NCBI GenBank assembly: GCA_029204225.1
Contig: CM055095.1
Span: forward strand, 55,207,612 to 55,271,611
From: Diphasiastrum complanatum
Taxonomy: Eukaryota; Streptophyta; Lycopodiopsida; Lycopodiales; Lycopodiaceae
Direction: 5' to 3'
Length of the DNA stretch: 64,000 bases
How positions within the stretch are numbered: position 1 is the first letter of the stretch; each line of letters starts with the position of its first letter. Below are positions 1-13,600 of the stretch, one piece after another. The notes under the pieces were generated by a model. It worked only from the letters and a program-made list of their open reading frames with translations, searched no databases and was not told the origin of the DNA. Position numbers and translations under genes: made by a program.

Positions 1-1039
<1,039 letters not shown>

Positions 1040-1567
1040 ATGGACTCCATTCGACTATGCTAATCCGTGTTAGAAACTCTCCTTCTTACTCCGACAAGTG
1101 CACCGAAGTGTTTGGAATACACTTGAAATTATGAAACACCCATGTAAAAGGTATGAAGTGAATTCAAAACTTTTACCTCAAGCAACATGGTTCCACGGTT
1201 GAGATTCATCAGCTATTAGGTCTCTTAATCTAATGATGTGCATTCAAACTTGCTTGTGCCTCTAAGGAAGTGAAAAAAAGTATATATGTGAGAGTGGGGC
1301 CGCGATGGACTCCCACCCTCATTCTTCTTCATGCATCTTCTCTTCTTCTTCCTCCTCCAATATTCGTCTCTCTTGCAAAGAACTCATTGTGAAAAGCAAG
1401 TAGGCTTGAATCCTACTGTGGAGCGCTGGACTACAAGCTCTCAAATCAAGCATTGACAATTCGATAAATGATTTTTCAGGTATGGAACTGGCCGCTGGCC
1501 AACAAGCTATAGAAATGCACTTTCTACACTTTGCTTTATTGCAAATCGTATTATTTGATTGTAGTGG
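1040..1567. other. Non-coding stretch, no gene seen
   Basis: No recognisable coding or structural feature. A pyrimidine-rich patch lies at about 1320-1370. Confidence 0.45.
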
Positions 1568-2279
1568 GTTTCTTTCCTTGCCTAATCTGAATCCAAGATC
1601 TAGTCAATCTAGCATCAAAGAGACGGAGTTAGTTGTCACGCGTAGGTTCGTTCCCATGAGAGCAATAGTATAGTTCATATTTCAACATGAATGGAGGATC
1701 TAACACTAACATCCATTAACACTAAGCATTAACACTACATCCATTAACCCTAAATCCACAACAATGATAGAAACTTACTCTTCTCTCTCTCCTTTTCTCT
1801 CTCACAAAAAGCATAAGAAATAGCAATCCCAATAATGATCAGATCCAACAATTAGCAAAATCCAAAGAAAGCATGAGAAATGGAGGAGAAGAGAGAAAGA
1901 GCAAGGACATTCATCAATCCATTTCTAAAGAGAATCAATCTGCTTTATTGAAATGAGGAAATGAACATTAGGAGCAACTCGAGTTGGTCCCTTTTTATAG
2001 TAGAGAGGAGGAGCCTGGCCTCTGAATCCTATTGGTCCAGTCTTGCCTCTCTTTTTATTCAAATTTAAAACAGTGTGGGAACCATCAAAATTGGAGGGAA
2101 ACTCAACTTTATTCACTAACTTGACATTTAGGCCCTGCGACATTAAAAGTCCCGCAAAAAGGCCTAAAGTCCTTTTATTAACATTCTAATTGGGTTGAAC
2201 TTACACACGCAGGGTGCCAAATCCCTCTCACTTATTAACTAGGGTTAGGGTTGCCTTGGGATCCACAAACCCTCCAACA
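1568..2279. repeat. Dispersed repeat R1, copy 1 (possible LTR fragment)
   Basis: This stretch matches 35,905-36,736 over its length in the same orientation, with many substitutions and small gaps. Shared blocks include the CCCATGAGAGC patch, the series of AACACTA/ATTAACCCTAAA words, the TTAGGCCCTGCGACATTAA block and the ACACACGCAGGGTGCC block. Read on the minus strand it starts TGTTGGAGGG, as an LTR might, but no matching second end or target duplication was found. The position of the CT expansion in copy 2 is only a short mixed CT/TTTT tract here. Confidence 0.75.
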
Positions 2280-2289
2280 TTGATTCGCA

Positions 2290-3450
2290 GTATGAAGCTT
2301 ATTCTTTATTTGCTAAGCCAATTTTGGATTTATCTGAAATGCATCTAAATAGTTGTGAATTGTCAAAGATTCTTAACTCTGTAGACTTAGATCATGAGCA
2401 AATTGAGAAGAATAAGATACTGTTTGAATTTAAAGATGTATTTCCAGAAGAATTACCTCGTGGTATACCGCCATCTAGATTGGTAGACCATAAGATAGAG
2501 TTAATTCCAGGTAGTCACCCTATCTCTAGACAACCTTATAGGTTCTCTCAGGAGGAAGAGATAGAGATTAGTAAGCAAACTGAAAATTATTTAAAGATGG
2601 GTCATATTTAGCCAAGTAAGTCACCTTGGGGTGCTCGTGCTCTTCTTAAATCGAAGAAAGATGGCGGCTTCAAGTTGTGTGTGGACTACAAGGGGAACTA
2701 TTAAAAATAAATATCCTTTGCCTCGTATGGATGATCTGGTAGATCGATTAGGTGGAGCTAATACTTCACAAAGATAGATCTTAGAACCAGATATTATCAG
2801 ATTAGGATTCATTCAAATGATGTGCAAATGACTAGTTTTTGGACGAGATTCGGTCATTATGAATGTCTCGTGCTTTCTTTTGGGTTGATTAATGCATTAG
2901 CTACATTCCATCTTTTTCGTCCATGTCTAGGGAAGTGTGTGGTGGTATTCTTAGATGACATTCTCATCTACAGTAGGACACTTAAGGAGCATTTGAGTCA
3001 TCTTAAGACTGTCTTAGATATTCTCAGACGAGAGAAACTTTATGCTAAGGAATCTAGATGTGAGTTCTTTAAGCATGAGTTATTGTACCTCGGTCATAAG
3101 GTCACCTGTAGTGGGTTGGAGATTGACGAGAGCAAGGTCAAGACAGTGCTTGAGTGGCCGATACCGAAGACGGTTAGAGAAGTTAAATCTTTTTTTGGTT
3201 TTACAATTTTCTTTCGTAAGTCAATTGAAGATTATGCAAAAGTGGCAGCACCTTTAAATAATTTGACTAAAGGCAAAGTTAATGAAAAGAAAAAGAGAGG
3301 TCAACCTAGTGAGCCTATTGAGTGGAATGATGAATTGAACCAATGTTGTGAGAAACTCAAGCAAACGGTTGCTTCAGCTACTATTTTACAGATCGTGAAT
3401 CCTGATATACCTTACGTCGTGCGAACTGACGCGAGTGATGTGAGACCAAT
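2290..3450 (+). mobile_element. Ty3/gypsy reverse transcriptase remnant
   Basis: A decayed pol segment of a Ty3/gypsy LTR retrotransposon. In order it shows the RT entry region (frame at 2324-2611, with the DVFPEELP and DHKIEL type motifs), a broken middle with stops and frameshifts (2612-2820), and the RT palm with the FLDDILIYS catalytic motif (about 2952) followed by the thumb (2822-3440). It ends at the first RNase H motif (RTDASD, about 3424-3441). No LTR, gag, integrase or primer site belongs to it. It sits just after R1 copy 1. It is not functional. Confidence 0.9.
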
Positions 3451-3474
3451 AACCAAGGTAAGCCAGCAGAACAA

Positions 3475-5290
3475 ATCATAACCTGGAGTCGTGACAATTA
3501 TGAAGGTGAAACTCCTTTGTCCAACACCAGCTTTACATCAGAAGAATCTTCGTATGCCTTGAATATTTTTCCCAATGGATTTGATATTGAAGTGCGGAGC
3601 TAATTTCATTTTGTGCCAAGTACTAGTGACATTTTGTCTAAGACCTGCAAAAGAATCAATGAGTTAATTAGTAGTCCATATCAAACAATGACTAGAATTA
3701 TGAACTAATATCACAATGATTGCTTATTACTCGTATGTAATGAGTCACACTAAATGAAATTACATTTTACTAGAGATACTTGCACATACTAAAGCAAAGA
3801 AATACTTTAAAATTCTCGTCAATCAATGGATTACATTATAGTCCAAGGGAACATGTACATTTAAAGCATAAGGTAGACGTTTGGCATGCAATGATTGATA
3901 GGTGTCATGTGATTACAAGAATGTAGCAAACAACTACGGGCTGGATGTGGTTTAAATCCTAACAAATTTCCTTATAAACAAATAGGAAATATAGTTTGAA
4001 TGTCTAGCTATGTATGACTATAGATGACTTGAAATTTTTTTTAGCTTATTCATATCAACACACAAATTTAAGGATAAAAGAATTGCCTCAAACTAGGATA
4101 ACCAAATGCTACTTGTTTATAAAGTAGTCACCAAAGTGCCTCTTTCTAAATACATCTTCAAAGATTCTCTTGCTACATCAATTGCCACCTTCGTCATGTG
4201 ACACTCTCTATCTATGTATCTTTCTTTTTATGATTTATCAATCTTTATATTTACAATCCATGGTGATCATTTTTAAAATATTTAAGCATATGTGTTGAGA
4301 TTTTTCCATCAATGAAACCCCAACATACGTCAACAATTCACAAATGATAGAGATTAGAAATGTCATGATTGTAAATGCACAATCTAGAGTCAACCAAACC
4401 AAGACTCTTTTATTCCTTATATTTTTATTTTTGAGGTGATGAAGCCAACACAAAAGCATCGATATCCCAAAAGAATTACAATACTTACAACAACTATTTA
4501 GATTACCAAAAAGAATGGGTATTATGTGTCAAACATTTGACAAATTAGAAAAGAAAGGAATATATAGCTTTCCCTGCCACACAAAGGCTCACATAAAAAA
4601 AGTCATATTTGCTTACACATGGTCGTGAGATCAACCAAAGCAAGAGAAACAAGCTTCAAATTCCTTCTATTTCAACAAGTGACATTTTTGCTCTTTCCTA
4701 ATCTCAATCTCATGGGACACCTTGCAATGAGAAGAAGATCTACAGCTCTGCAATCACACACCATGGAAGGTGTGTGTACACTAATAATAATATTAAATAC
4801 CATGGGACTATTAACATAAAAGTAATGATGCCAATAAAAGTAACATAAAAGTAATGATGCCAATATGGTATGCACTAGTGATGCATGTAATGGCCATCAT
4901 ATGGACACGTGTGTTTATAACACTCTCCCAATCAAAATAAGTAACAACCTCAAGATTTTTTCACAGTGTATTTGGAGAACGCCTTAAATAGAATAATGTT
5001 ACACTTGAAATTATTATTTATAAAATATATGACTAATAAATACCTTACAACCTATAAGGTACATTTGCTATTTCCAGAAATTCTCATAACTACCTTACAA
5101 TCTTGTAAGGTTTAATTGCTATTCTTGGAAAGTCACATAATGAATTTGTTATTATTTTGAAAAGTTGGACATATATATAAATTTGAGACTTGCTATTTTT
5201 GGATAGTCACAAACCTCCATATTTATTATATTTAAAAATGAGACTAATGATGGCCTTAAAATTTCTAAAAATTAAAAAAAGAAAGGAAAA
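3475..5290. other. Non-coding stretch with weak short tandem repeats
   Basis: No coding similarity recognised. Around 4815-4865 a block of about 25 bases built on AAAAGTAATGATGCCAATA occurs twice in tandem. At about 5030-5230 a degenerate unit with TTGCTATT...GGAAAGTCACA recurs with a period near 60 bases. Confidence 0.4.
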
Positions 5291-5311
5291 ACCTTTTGGT
5301 TATTACACAGG

Positions 5312-5386
5312 GGGAAGGCCCTTATCGGGGCCTTCCGCGCCAGGGAGGCGCCCATCGTAGAAGGCCCCCAGATGGGGGCCTTCCCT
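5312..5386. repeat. GC-rich serial hairpins
   Basis: Three inverted repeats lie back to back in AT-rich DNA. A 9-bp stem GGAAGGCCC / GGGCCTTCC has a short loop (5312-5335). A small GCGCC / GGCGC stem follows (about 5337-5351). An 11-bp stem GAAGGCCCCCA / TGGGGGCCTTC has a 2-base loop (about 5360-5384). Base composition differs sharply from both flanks. It could be a small inserted foldback element. Function unknown. Confidence 0.7.
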
Positions 5387-7059
5387 TATACTTATTGGTT
5401 GAGTTGGTGGACCATACAAAAAGTGTCTTGAAGACTACATAATCATGATGAGACACTATGAAACCATACATACTGAATTGCGAAGGAAAATATTGGGTCG
5501 TGAACTCATTGACTCCTTTTAAGGCTCTCCCATAGTGTTGGATGTAGTATATTGAAGCTTCCCTTACCAACATCAAATTGATTGATTGTGCAAGTGCGAG
5601 TTTTGGCCATATGTTTATCCATTAAGGTTGTTGAATGCTGCTTGACTTTTTTACAAAAAATCCTATTTTTGCAATTGGAATTTTTCTTTACTGCAAGTGT
5701 ATGATATATCCATGTATGCAGATTATTGATATTCTTTTTATTTTGGACATTTGCCAAGTTTGTAACACTAAGAATAGATATTTGATATGATAACTTGAGA
5801 TTGGCATGATGAGCATAATTCAAGTAAAAAACTCACTAAACTCATAAAAATTTACTCGCTAAATGCCGACCCCCCAATGAAGCAAAGTTACTTGTAGAGG
5901 TCATGCAGCTAAGTTCAGTTTCACTTGTAATGTGCTCTTGCTTAGAGAATCGTTGAAGGAATGATGATTCTCTTGCTTAAAGACTTGTCATTCCTTCAAC
6001 AATGTTATGCTGCAATTATGTTATTATGCTATGGTTTGAATGTGTTCGTATCTACATCAATGATGAAGAACTTTAAAACTTTTGATCCATTTTCCAAGAT
6101 TCCAGACCTTCAATGACAAGTTCATGTTGCAAGCCCAATGGATTTTACGGGGCAATAAGTCAATGGGCCAAAGTTCCCCAAAACTTAAAGGAGTTGGAGT
6201 ATAAGAAACTGGTGCATGCACAAGTTTTATCATCTATAGACTGAACTCCTTGTTAATCCAATGTGGTTTTTGGAGCCATGGTGAGGCAACTTAAGGGCCC
6301 CAATAGGACTATTATTTTGGGCAATAGTAACTTAATGGCGGGCACACTAAAGAGTTTACTGTAAGGTTGCATATTGAGACTTTTAGTGCCTGGCCACAAT
6401 TGGATATGCAGCAACTTGGTTCGACAATATTGCTATATGCAGGCCTACTACAATCAATGTAAATATGGTGCATAGTAACTGCCAATGTTTGCACAATTTG
6501 TTCCGAAACGCAGATTTTTTTGTTTTTGTTATTCTTTGGGGTGCCAATATGGGTATCAGATTAAAGGTGTTTTCAAGATCAATTCACTTACCTAGTTTGT
6601 TCGGAGTTCCAAAAGGAGAGCAGTCCAATTTGGGCCATTAAGTGATTCTTTATTGAACATCTCTATTTCTGTATTATGTGAAATGAAATCACATGGAACC
6701 GTATTGAATGACAGCAAGCCGACAACAATTATGAAGCATAAGCACCCATCTCAAAGCTTGTGACAAAAACGTGAGTCAACTCAACGTGCTCAACAAAATA
6801 CGAGTACATTATACAGTGCCAATAGTATCTCTATCTTTTTTTAACCGGATCAATATGGCTCTATTCTCTATGCAATGTTATTTTGCCTCTTTTCCAGTTT
6901 ATCAATACGTTGTTCTTCTAATGCATTCATGATAATTTCCGAGTTCATTTGATACTTACTACTATCAAAAAAGAGAAAATTGGCCATTAGTCTTTTTCCA
7001 CCAAAACAAAATAAAAATTGGTTATCCAGGTCGTTGATCACTGACGTTCTGGAACGATT
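5387..7059. other. Non-coding stretch downstream of KAB1
   Basis: No supported gene. It contains a 13-bp perfect stem (5952-5964 with 5988-6000, GTTGAAGGAATGA and its complement, loop about 23 bases). Short open frames here have no recognisable family and no consistent coding signal. Confidence 0.4.
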
Positions 7060-7085
7060 TTGCAGCGGATCGCGATCCGCTGCAA
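7060..7085. repeat. 26-bp perfect palindrome
   Basis: Each arm is TTGCAGCGGATCG and the two arms are exact reverse complements with no spacer. The core GCGGATCGCGATCCGC is GC-rich in an AT-rich setting. It lies about 400 bases beyond the KAB1 stop codon. Confidence 0.85.
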
Positions 7086-7491
7086 CATTGGTAACTGCCA
7101 AGGAGTTCCATTGAACTCGTCTTGTATAATGGATTAAGAGGCAATTTATGTAGAGAACTAGTGCTCTATACATGCCATACAAGGCTTACATATTAAATGG
7201 AGTAGTTCCATGACTGGTTTGCTCATATCGTAGTAAAAAAATGAATCAATTACTTTCAAACATAAATGCCAACAAGATAGATTTTCTTGCATTACAAATT
7301 CCACACATCACCCTTGTGAAAAAAAGTTTCACAAACAATGTAACTCTAATTATATTCACGAAGACTAACTTTTCCTTGTCGACAAGAACTATAAACCACA
7401 ACCCCTGAATAAGCTTCAAATTGAAGTGTCCTGAACTTTCAACACAACGCTAAAATCACCAGGCCCAACAGGTGAGCAAGCAGGTAAAATT

Positions 7492-7605
7492 CTATCGATA
7501 GACATCCGCCTGCTTTGGTTTGGTTTGCACAACTGCTTCAATTTCTGCTAGTATGCTGGGAGTGAGCTTCGGAATAACATCCAGTGCTTTGAGGTTCTCG
7601 ACAAG
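7492..7605 (-). CDS. KAB1: KAB1 coding exon 4 with stop codon
   Basis: 37 codons plus TAG at 7494-7492, preceded by acceptor TGTACAG. It encodes the C-terminus [16 protein letters not shown]...ADVYR, which corresponds to the end of plant KAB1 proteins. It is too short and isolated to stand out as an open frame and was found by matching the family's C-terminus. Confidence 0.93.
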   Translation of the reverse strand, partial: LVENLKALDVIPKLTPSILAEIEAVVQTKPKQADVYR

Positions 7606-10600
7606 CTGTACAGAAAATGTTATGAAACCTTGTTAGTGACCTACAAAAATTTGTTATTTACAGCCATGAGCTTAAAGTCAAGTGCTAAAATATATTATAT
7701 ACTTCCAACCCAGGGTAAAATTAACCACAGAAGAGGTGCTTAAGAAGGTGATAATTTATGTGAACTCTAAAGAAGCAGAAGTAATGCTACATGATATTAA
7801 ATGGCTACGAAACCTACAACTTTCTTTGAAACAATTTGCATGACAACCAACATTCCTTAAGAAACAGGATACACTGGCCTTAGCTGCAATCAGTAAAAAT
7901 TTATTAGAAAGCAGGTGCCAAAAGATAATCTGAAAATTTCCACAGATCACTGCATCAATTATCAAGTAACCACTAGTCAATACCAATAGGACCCTACATT
8001 CTATTGTATCCTGGCTCTGAAAAGTCTGCAATTGTAGAGGACACTGCAGCTTTCTTGACATATACTCAGAAAATGGTAGCACATTGCAAAATTTCAATGA
8101 TGAAACTACTAATTAGTTCAGACTAAAAGCAAGGATGAAAATAATCACTCACAGAACATACTATAAAATGCGTGCGTGAATCTGAATGGACGTGGATGGG
8201 TGATTCCATTGCACAGACAGTGGATGGATGTCTAGTTTGTTCTTTCTATGGGACACGGTAAGTTCATCTCAGATTGGCATTTATAAGGACTTCAGGAAAA
8301 CTTCAAATGCAAGGGTATTGCTGCATTGCTGATTGAAGTGTTTTATTGAGTTGAAACCAATTGCCCAAATCCATGGGCAGGAGGTTCTAGCCAGCCAGTG
8401 TACATGCCTTTTAGGCTTGGGAAAATGTCGATACAGTGTAAGATGCCAGGTGAAACTATGATCATGTGTAAGCATGTTAAAGCTTAGCTGCTTCAGAGCA
8501 ACATTCAACACTATTGGAATAGCAAACTGAAAACAAAATTCCTACTTTCCTCCTGCAACTGGCTTTGCCTCAGGAGCATCAGCCCCCTTCCCTTGATCTC
8601 AGCTGCCTCATTCCCTTACCTTCTTCCTTCCCTTGGTCACACCAACCTCCCTACTTGCTTCCTTTCCTTCACCATTCCTCATAGACACCCTCATTGCCTT
8701 GCTCCAAGCTCCTGACCTTTTTCCAACATGCCTCCCTACCTGCCTCTCAGTCCCTCACTATCTCCTCCCCCTTGTTGGAATTCGATGCTCAGCCTCAAAT
8801 CCATTCAATAATGAGCATCCTGAAAAACCCAGAAACAAAAGGCTCGAATTTCTAAGCAGAGGATCAAAAAATTCAGGATCGTTCCGACATGGTATCAGAG
8901 CGGGCTGTTCAGTAATCTGCATTTCTATTGCGGATTATCAAGTCTTGTCTTTGTCAAGACATCGTTCTAGCACGCGCAGCCAACAGTATTCTCAAATCGT
9001 TGTTTCTACCAACGATCTCAGTCAACCAGAATGAATTCGTCTTCTAGTTCTTCTCTTATCAACAAACTCGATGGGAGCATCTCTGGAAGCTCAAAATGAA
9101 GGTCATACTACTAGTCAAGGAACTGTGGGACATCGTTGATGGCACAAAAGTTAAGCCTGAAGGTGATGCAGCCATTATCACCAAATGGAGACTGAAAGAT
9201 GGCAAGGCTTTTGCCATGATCACTCTCAACATCAAAGACAATCAAATCAGTCACATAAGAGCTGCTCAGACTGCTAAGGATACATGGGACATCCTAGCAA
9301 CACTCTACGATATCAGGGATGTCTCCTCCAAACTCCATTTGAGGAAGAAATTTTTCACCCTGAGAATGTCTAAAGCAGTAAGTGTTTTGAGCCACATCAA
9401 CACTTTTCAAAATCTTATGGAGCAGATGACTGCAATTGCAGATATTGCAAGAGAACTGGACATGAGATCAAGGACTGCAGAACTTTGAAATCAAACAATG
9501 AGAAGAAGAAGCAATTCCAACAACAAGCGAATTCTGCCGCAACCAGCTTTTCGATACAGCAGCAAGAGGAAGATGAAGCAGGCGTTATGACCAAGGTCGG
9601 AGAACAACAAGATATTGATTCCTGGTATCTTGATTCTGGAGCAACTCAACACATGACTCACCATCAAGACTGGTTCAAAGATTATAAATCTTTCACCCAT
9701 TCTCGAGTTGTGCAACTTGGAGACAACTCATCACATTCGATTCAAAGTGAAGGAAGAGTTAGAATCGAATTTCAAAAAGGTGAAGTCAAGTTGTTGTCCA
9801 ACGTTCTCCACGTTTCAAATCTGACCAAGAATCTGCTCTCAGTTAGCTAAATCACCGATTCAGGTCGAAGGGTCGAATTCGATACAACCGGCTGCACCAT
9901 CCTTGACAAATCTCGGAAAGTTTTAGCTTTCGGGAGAAGAAGTGGTAACCTCTACAAACTCAGCCATTGTTATTCTTCCAACAATCAAGCTCTTCACACC
10001 TCAACTTCTGAATCATCTAATATGCTTTGGCATTTCAAATTAGGCCATTTGAACTTTGATAGTATTCCACAATTGTTGAAAAACTAGTACAAGATCTGCC
10101 TTCTGTCAGGAAGCCAACTTCTCCATGTGAAAGCTGTATAATCAGCAAGCATGCTAGAAGTCCTTTCATTTCTGACTCAGTTCATACTTCCAAAGGCCTG
10201 CTAGATCTTGTAGATAGCGACATCTGTGATGCAGACTGCTTCCAAAGGGGGAGCTCTATACCTCCTAACGTTCATCGATGACTTCTCTCGAAGGACTGCA
10301 ACCTATTGTCTAAAGAACAAATCAGAGGCATTCAAGTTCTTCACGCAGTTCAAGGCGTCTGTTGAAAATCAGACCCAGAGAAAGATCAAAGCTCTACGCA
10401 CAGATGGAGGGGGAGAATTTATCTCCACCAAATTTAAGGAGTTCTGCAAAGCCAACAGAATACATCCAAAGGGAAGAAATCCGAATCCATGCAAACGGAT
10501 TTTAAGGCAAAGTATGATGCTCAAGGAAGGCTGAATAGATAAAAAGCTAGGCTGGTCGCCAAAGGCTATTCCCAGATTCCAGATCTAGATTATTCCGAGA

Positions 10601-13600
10601 CCTGCTTATTGTTACTTCTATAAATGTTACCCTCCCTTATTATTGAAAAAGTACTCCCTTATATTTCACAAAAGATAGATGCTGTTATTTGTTAATAGTT
10701 GAGAGTCGGTTTCTCTCTTCTTCAGTTAATGACTTGGTAAATTGTAGTGGCATCATAAGAAGACAGGGAGGCACACATATTCAATCAAATTATCCCAAAC
10801 AGCCTCCAGCCTCTAGGGCAATGTCAGGCTCCAGGTGATTAGTTCTCCATTTAAAATGATCATCTTCAGAGCCACGGTCCAGCCTCCAGGCACCACGGCA
10901 AGGTTTAAAACTTGGTGCGGGGTGAATCCAGGCTCTAGAACACGGTCCAATAAACAGAGATTTCAAAAGCCTAAATCGCCGACTAATCGATTGTTGAAGC
11001 CATTGAAGAGTAACGGCTGATGATGATGAGGATGATGATGTGTCAAATGTAGAAACCGGAGAAGAAGTGACCAGGATGGGGACTGAGAAAAGGGGAGTCA
11101 TGAAGGAGAAGACAAGATTCCAAAAGGAGAAGTACATTTTTCAAGTATAAGGTTCAAATGAGGGTTCATTGCAATTGTGACTGAAAGGAGTCTTTTTCTC
11201 TATAATCAACTAGCAATATGAGACTAGCTTACGTTGCTAAAAGCAATTTTAGGTAAAAGTACCGATTTTCCCACTTGTACCTGAAAGTTTGAACGAAGTA
11301 GCTCAAATGCATCAAATTGCACAATAACCCATATGATTGGTAAATTTACAATCAATGAGAAGCTGAATAATTCATCTGTTCACCCAAACAGGTATTGTGA
11401 CATCTACACTACAGGGTTAGGAAGGAGTATCACATGTTTTAAGAGTTTCTTTCATTCATCACCTTGAACCTACCATAGAATGACATTCTAAGCCTGAACA
11501 AGTATCTCTAAAGTTAGGCTTTCGGTGGAGGTACAAACAAAAAAATTCAAGAACTGTGTGTCAAAATAGCAATTAGGGGCCCAGTTACAATGAGAATAAG
11601 AGCAAAATTCCAATAGCAGTTCCAAGAGTAAGTAGATAAAATAGAAACAAAGATCAACCAATCTCTGCTACAAAAACTTTCTTCAAACAAAATGAGTTTG
11701 TGCAACTTTTCGTTAGATAAATTATTCCTTTAGTCACAGAATATGGCGATCACTCACACCAACCCCTACCAAGGATTATAATGCTAAATTGGCACATCCT
11801 ACAGATAAGGATGATTGAGCCATCTTTCTAAGAAGAGTGGAAAATAAAATGAATCTGAATAGATACCTGACTTTCTTTTGTGGCCCCAGTAATGACCGTG
11901 CTGACATTTGGGTTTGAAGCGCACCACGCTATTGCCAATTGTGACAAAGGAACCTTCAATTTTTCCGCTATTGGTTTCAGATTATCCACTTTAGTAATAA
12001 CATCATCCACGACAAGTCTGTTCGCCAAATTCTGGGCTACACAAAAAAAAGCAATATTAGGCTCTACGAAACCGCAATAGCAATCAAGAAAGTAGAGCAG
12101 CCTGGGTCACATTAGAAAGGGTGGTAACCTTGTAATTCTCTAGAGAAAAACGACTCTCTGCAGGAACACTGTTTTTGCTATATTTTCCGGTCAGCACTCC
12201 TGATGCTAGAGGACTCCATGTTGTCAATCCTATTCCATAACTGCTATACAATGGAAGATACTCCACTTCGACCTGTCAAACGATCGAGTAGAGGTGAAAA
12301 ACCGTCATTTTGCTTTCTCAATGGCATATATACACAAGTCATTCATTTGTGTCGAGTCTGGCATCACAAAATTGGAACTCTTGTGTGAAGAGGATAAACT
12401 TAGACAACATTTTGTGAGGTTATTCTTCTCAAGGAGACTACCTTAAAAATATCTTAGCCCATCTTCAGCGGCCTTTTGGATGAATTTTTTGGATTTTTTG
12501 TGAGTAAAAAAAAATTAGACACTAACATTTTTGACCTTATATTTCGGAAGAAAAAATACCCTGAAAATTTTTGTAAACGAAATTATTCAAAAAATGCACA
12601 ATATTTGGGGGTTGAGGAATAGACTTTAATAATCTGTTCTATATTACATATCAACCAGTATATTCTCCTGAAACTACTTATTTTTGGGTGCTCATACTGA
12701 GTAAGTTGTTCAATATGGGCAACCTCAAGAGCGACTCAGTGTCTTAGCTGCTTGAAGTGTCCAGCATCTTAAGGAAACCAGTTCGACACCCAGAATCGCG
12801 GGACATCATCAGATCGAGCCTCTCACACATCCGTGGTGCAAATTAAACCATTAAGGACCCTTGGATTGAGATCAACAACCTTGATTGAAATGAAAGGGCC
12901 CCAAGTGTGGTTGAAGGACATATTACACTTTAATTTCATTAAAAATCTTTAAGTTGAAATGCAAGGCTCTGAAATTGCTCAAGGGTAAAGTTTTTTCACA
13001 TTCACATTGAATAAATAGTTTAAAAGTCTCAAAAGGCCCTATTTTCAAGTCCCTAAGCCGTTTTTGACCCAACGAAGGGTTACAGACTCCAAACAAAAGA
13101 CACTCTGACGGTACCTACAAGTACGGTATCGAAAAACAGAGTCATTACCATGGAGAAACCTCTCAAGGGATGTCATAAGCCATTTGTCCCTTTCAGAGGG
13201 CGGGTAGTTGGGAATGTGTGGCAAAAATCATTTCACATTTCGAAGCAAACTTGGCTTTGGATTTGCCACCTAAGCAACAAAGGGGCCTAGCAAGAAAATT
13301 TAGCAGGTCATAATTTTGAGCTATCAACATCGCCATTGTACTTGGAACGCTCTTTTTGGTCTACAGTTGCAATTTTAAGCCGTTTTGAGATGGCTAACTT
13401 GAATGTATCCATTTGGGCAAAGCTAGCAAGTTGGATGACATTTCCAACTATAGTACCTAGAAATTCAAGATGAAGAACATCCTTATGGTGAAGGAGCTCT
13501 GGGATATTGTGACAGGGGTGGAATTGAGGCCAAATATGACTCCTACATATATGAGAGCCTATGATAACAAAGGCGCAAAGGGCCTTGTCCTTGATCAATT

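Noticed and set aside
5322-5823. Overlapping minus-strand open frames near the hairpin cluster
   Set aside because: They overlap each other in different frames, run into the GC-rich hairpins and match nothing.
10790-11137. 115-codon open frame in KAB1 intron 3
   Set aside because: No family resemblance, and the underlying DNA is a low-complexity patch of CAGCCTCCAG-like words.
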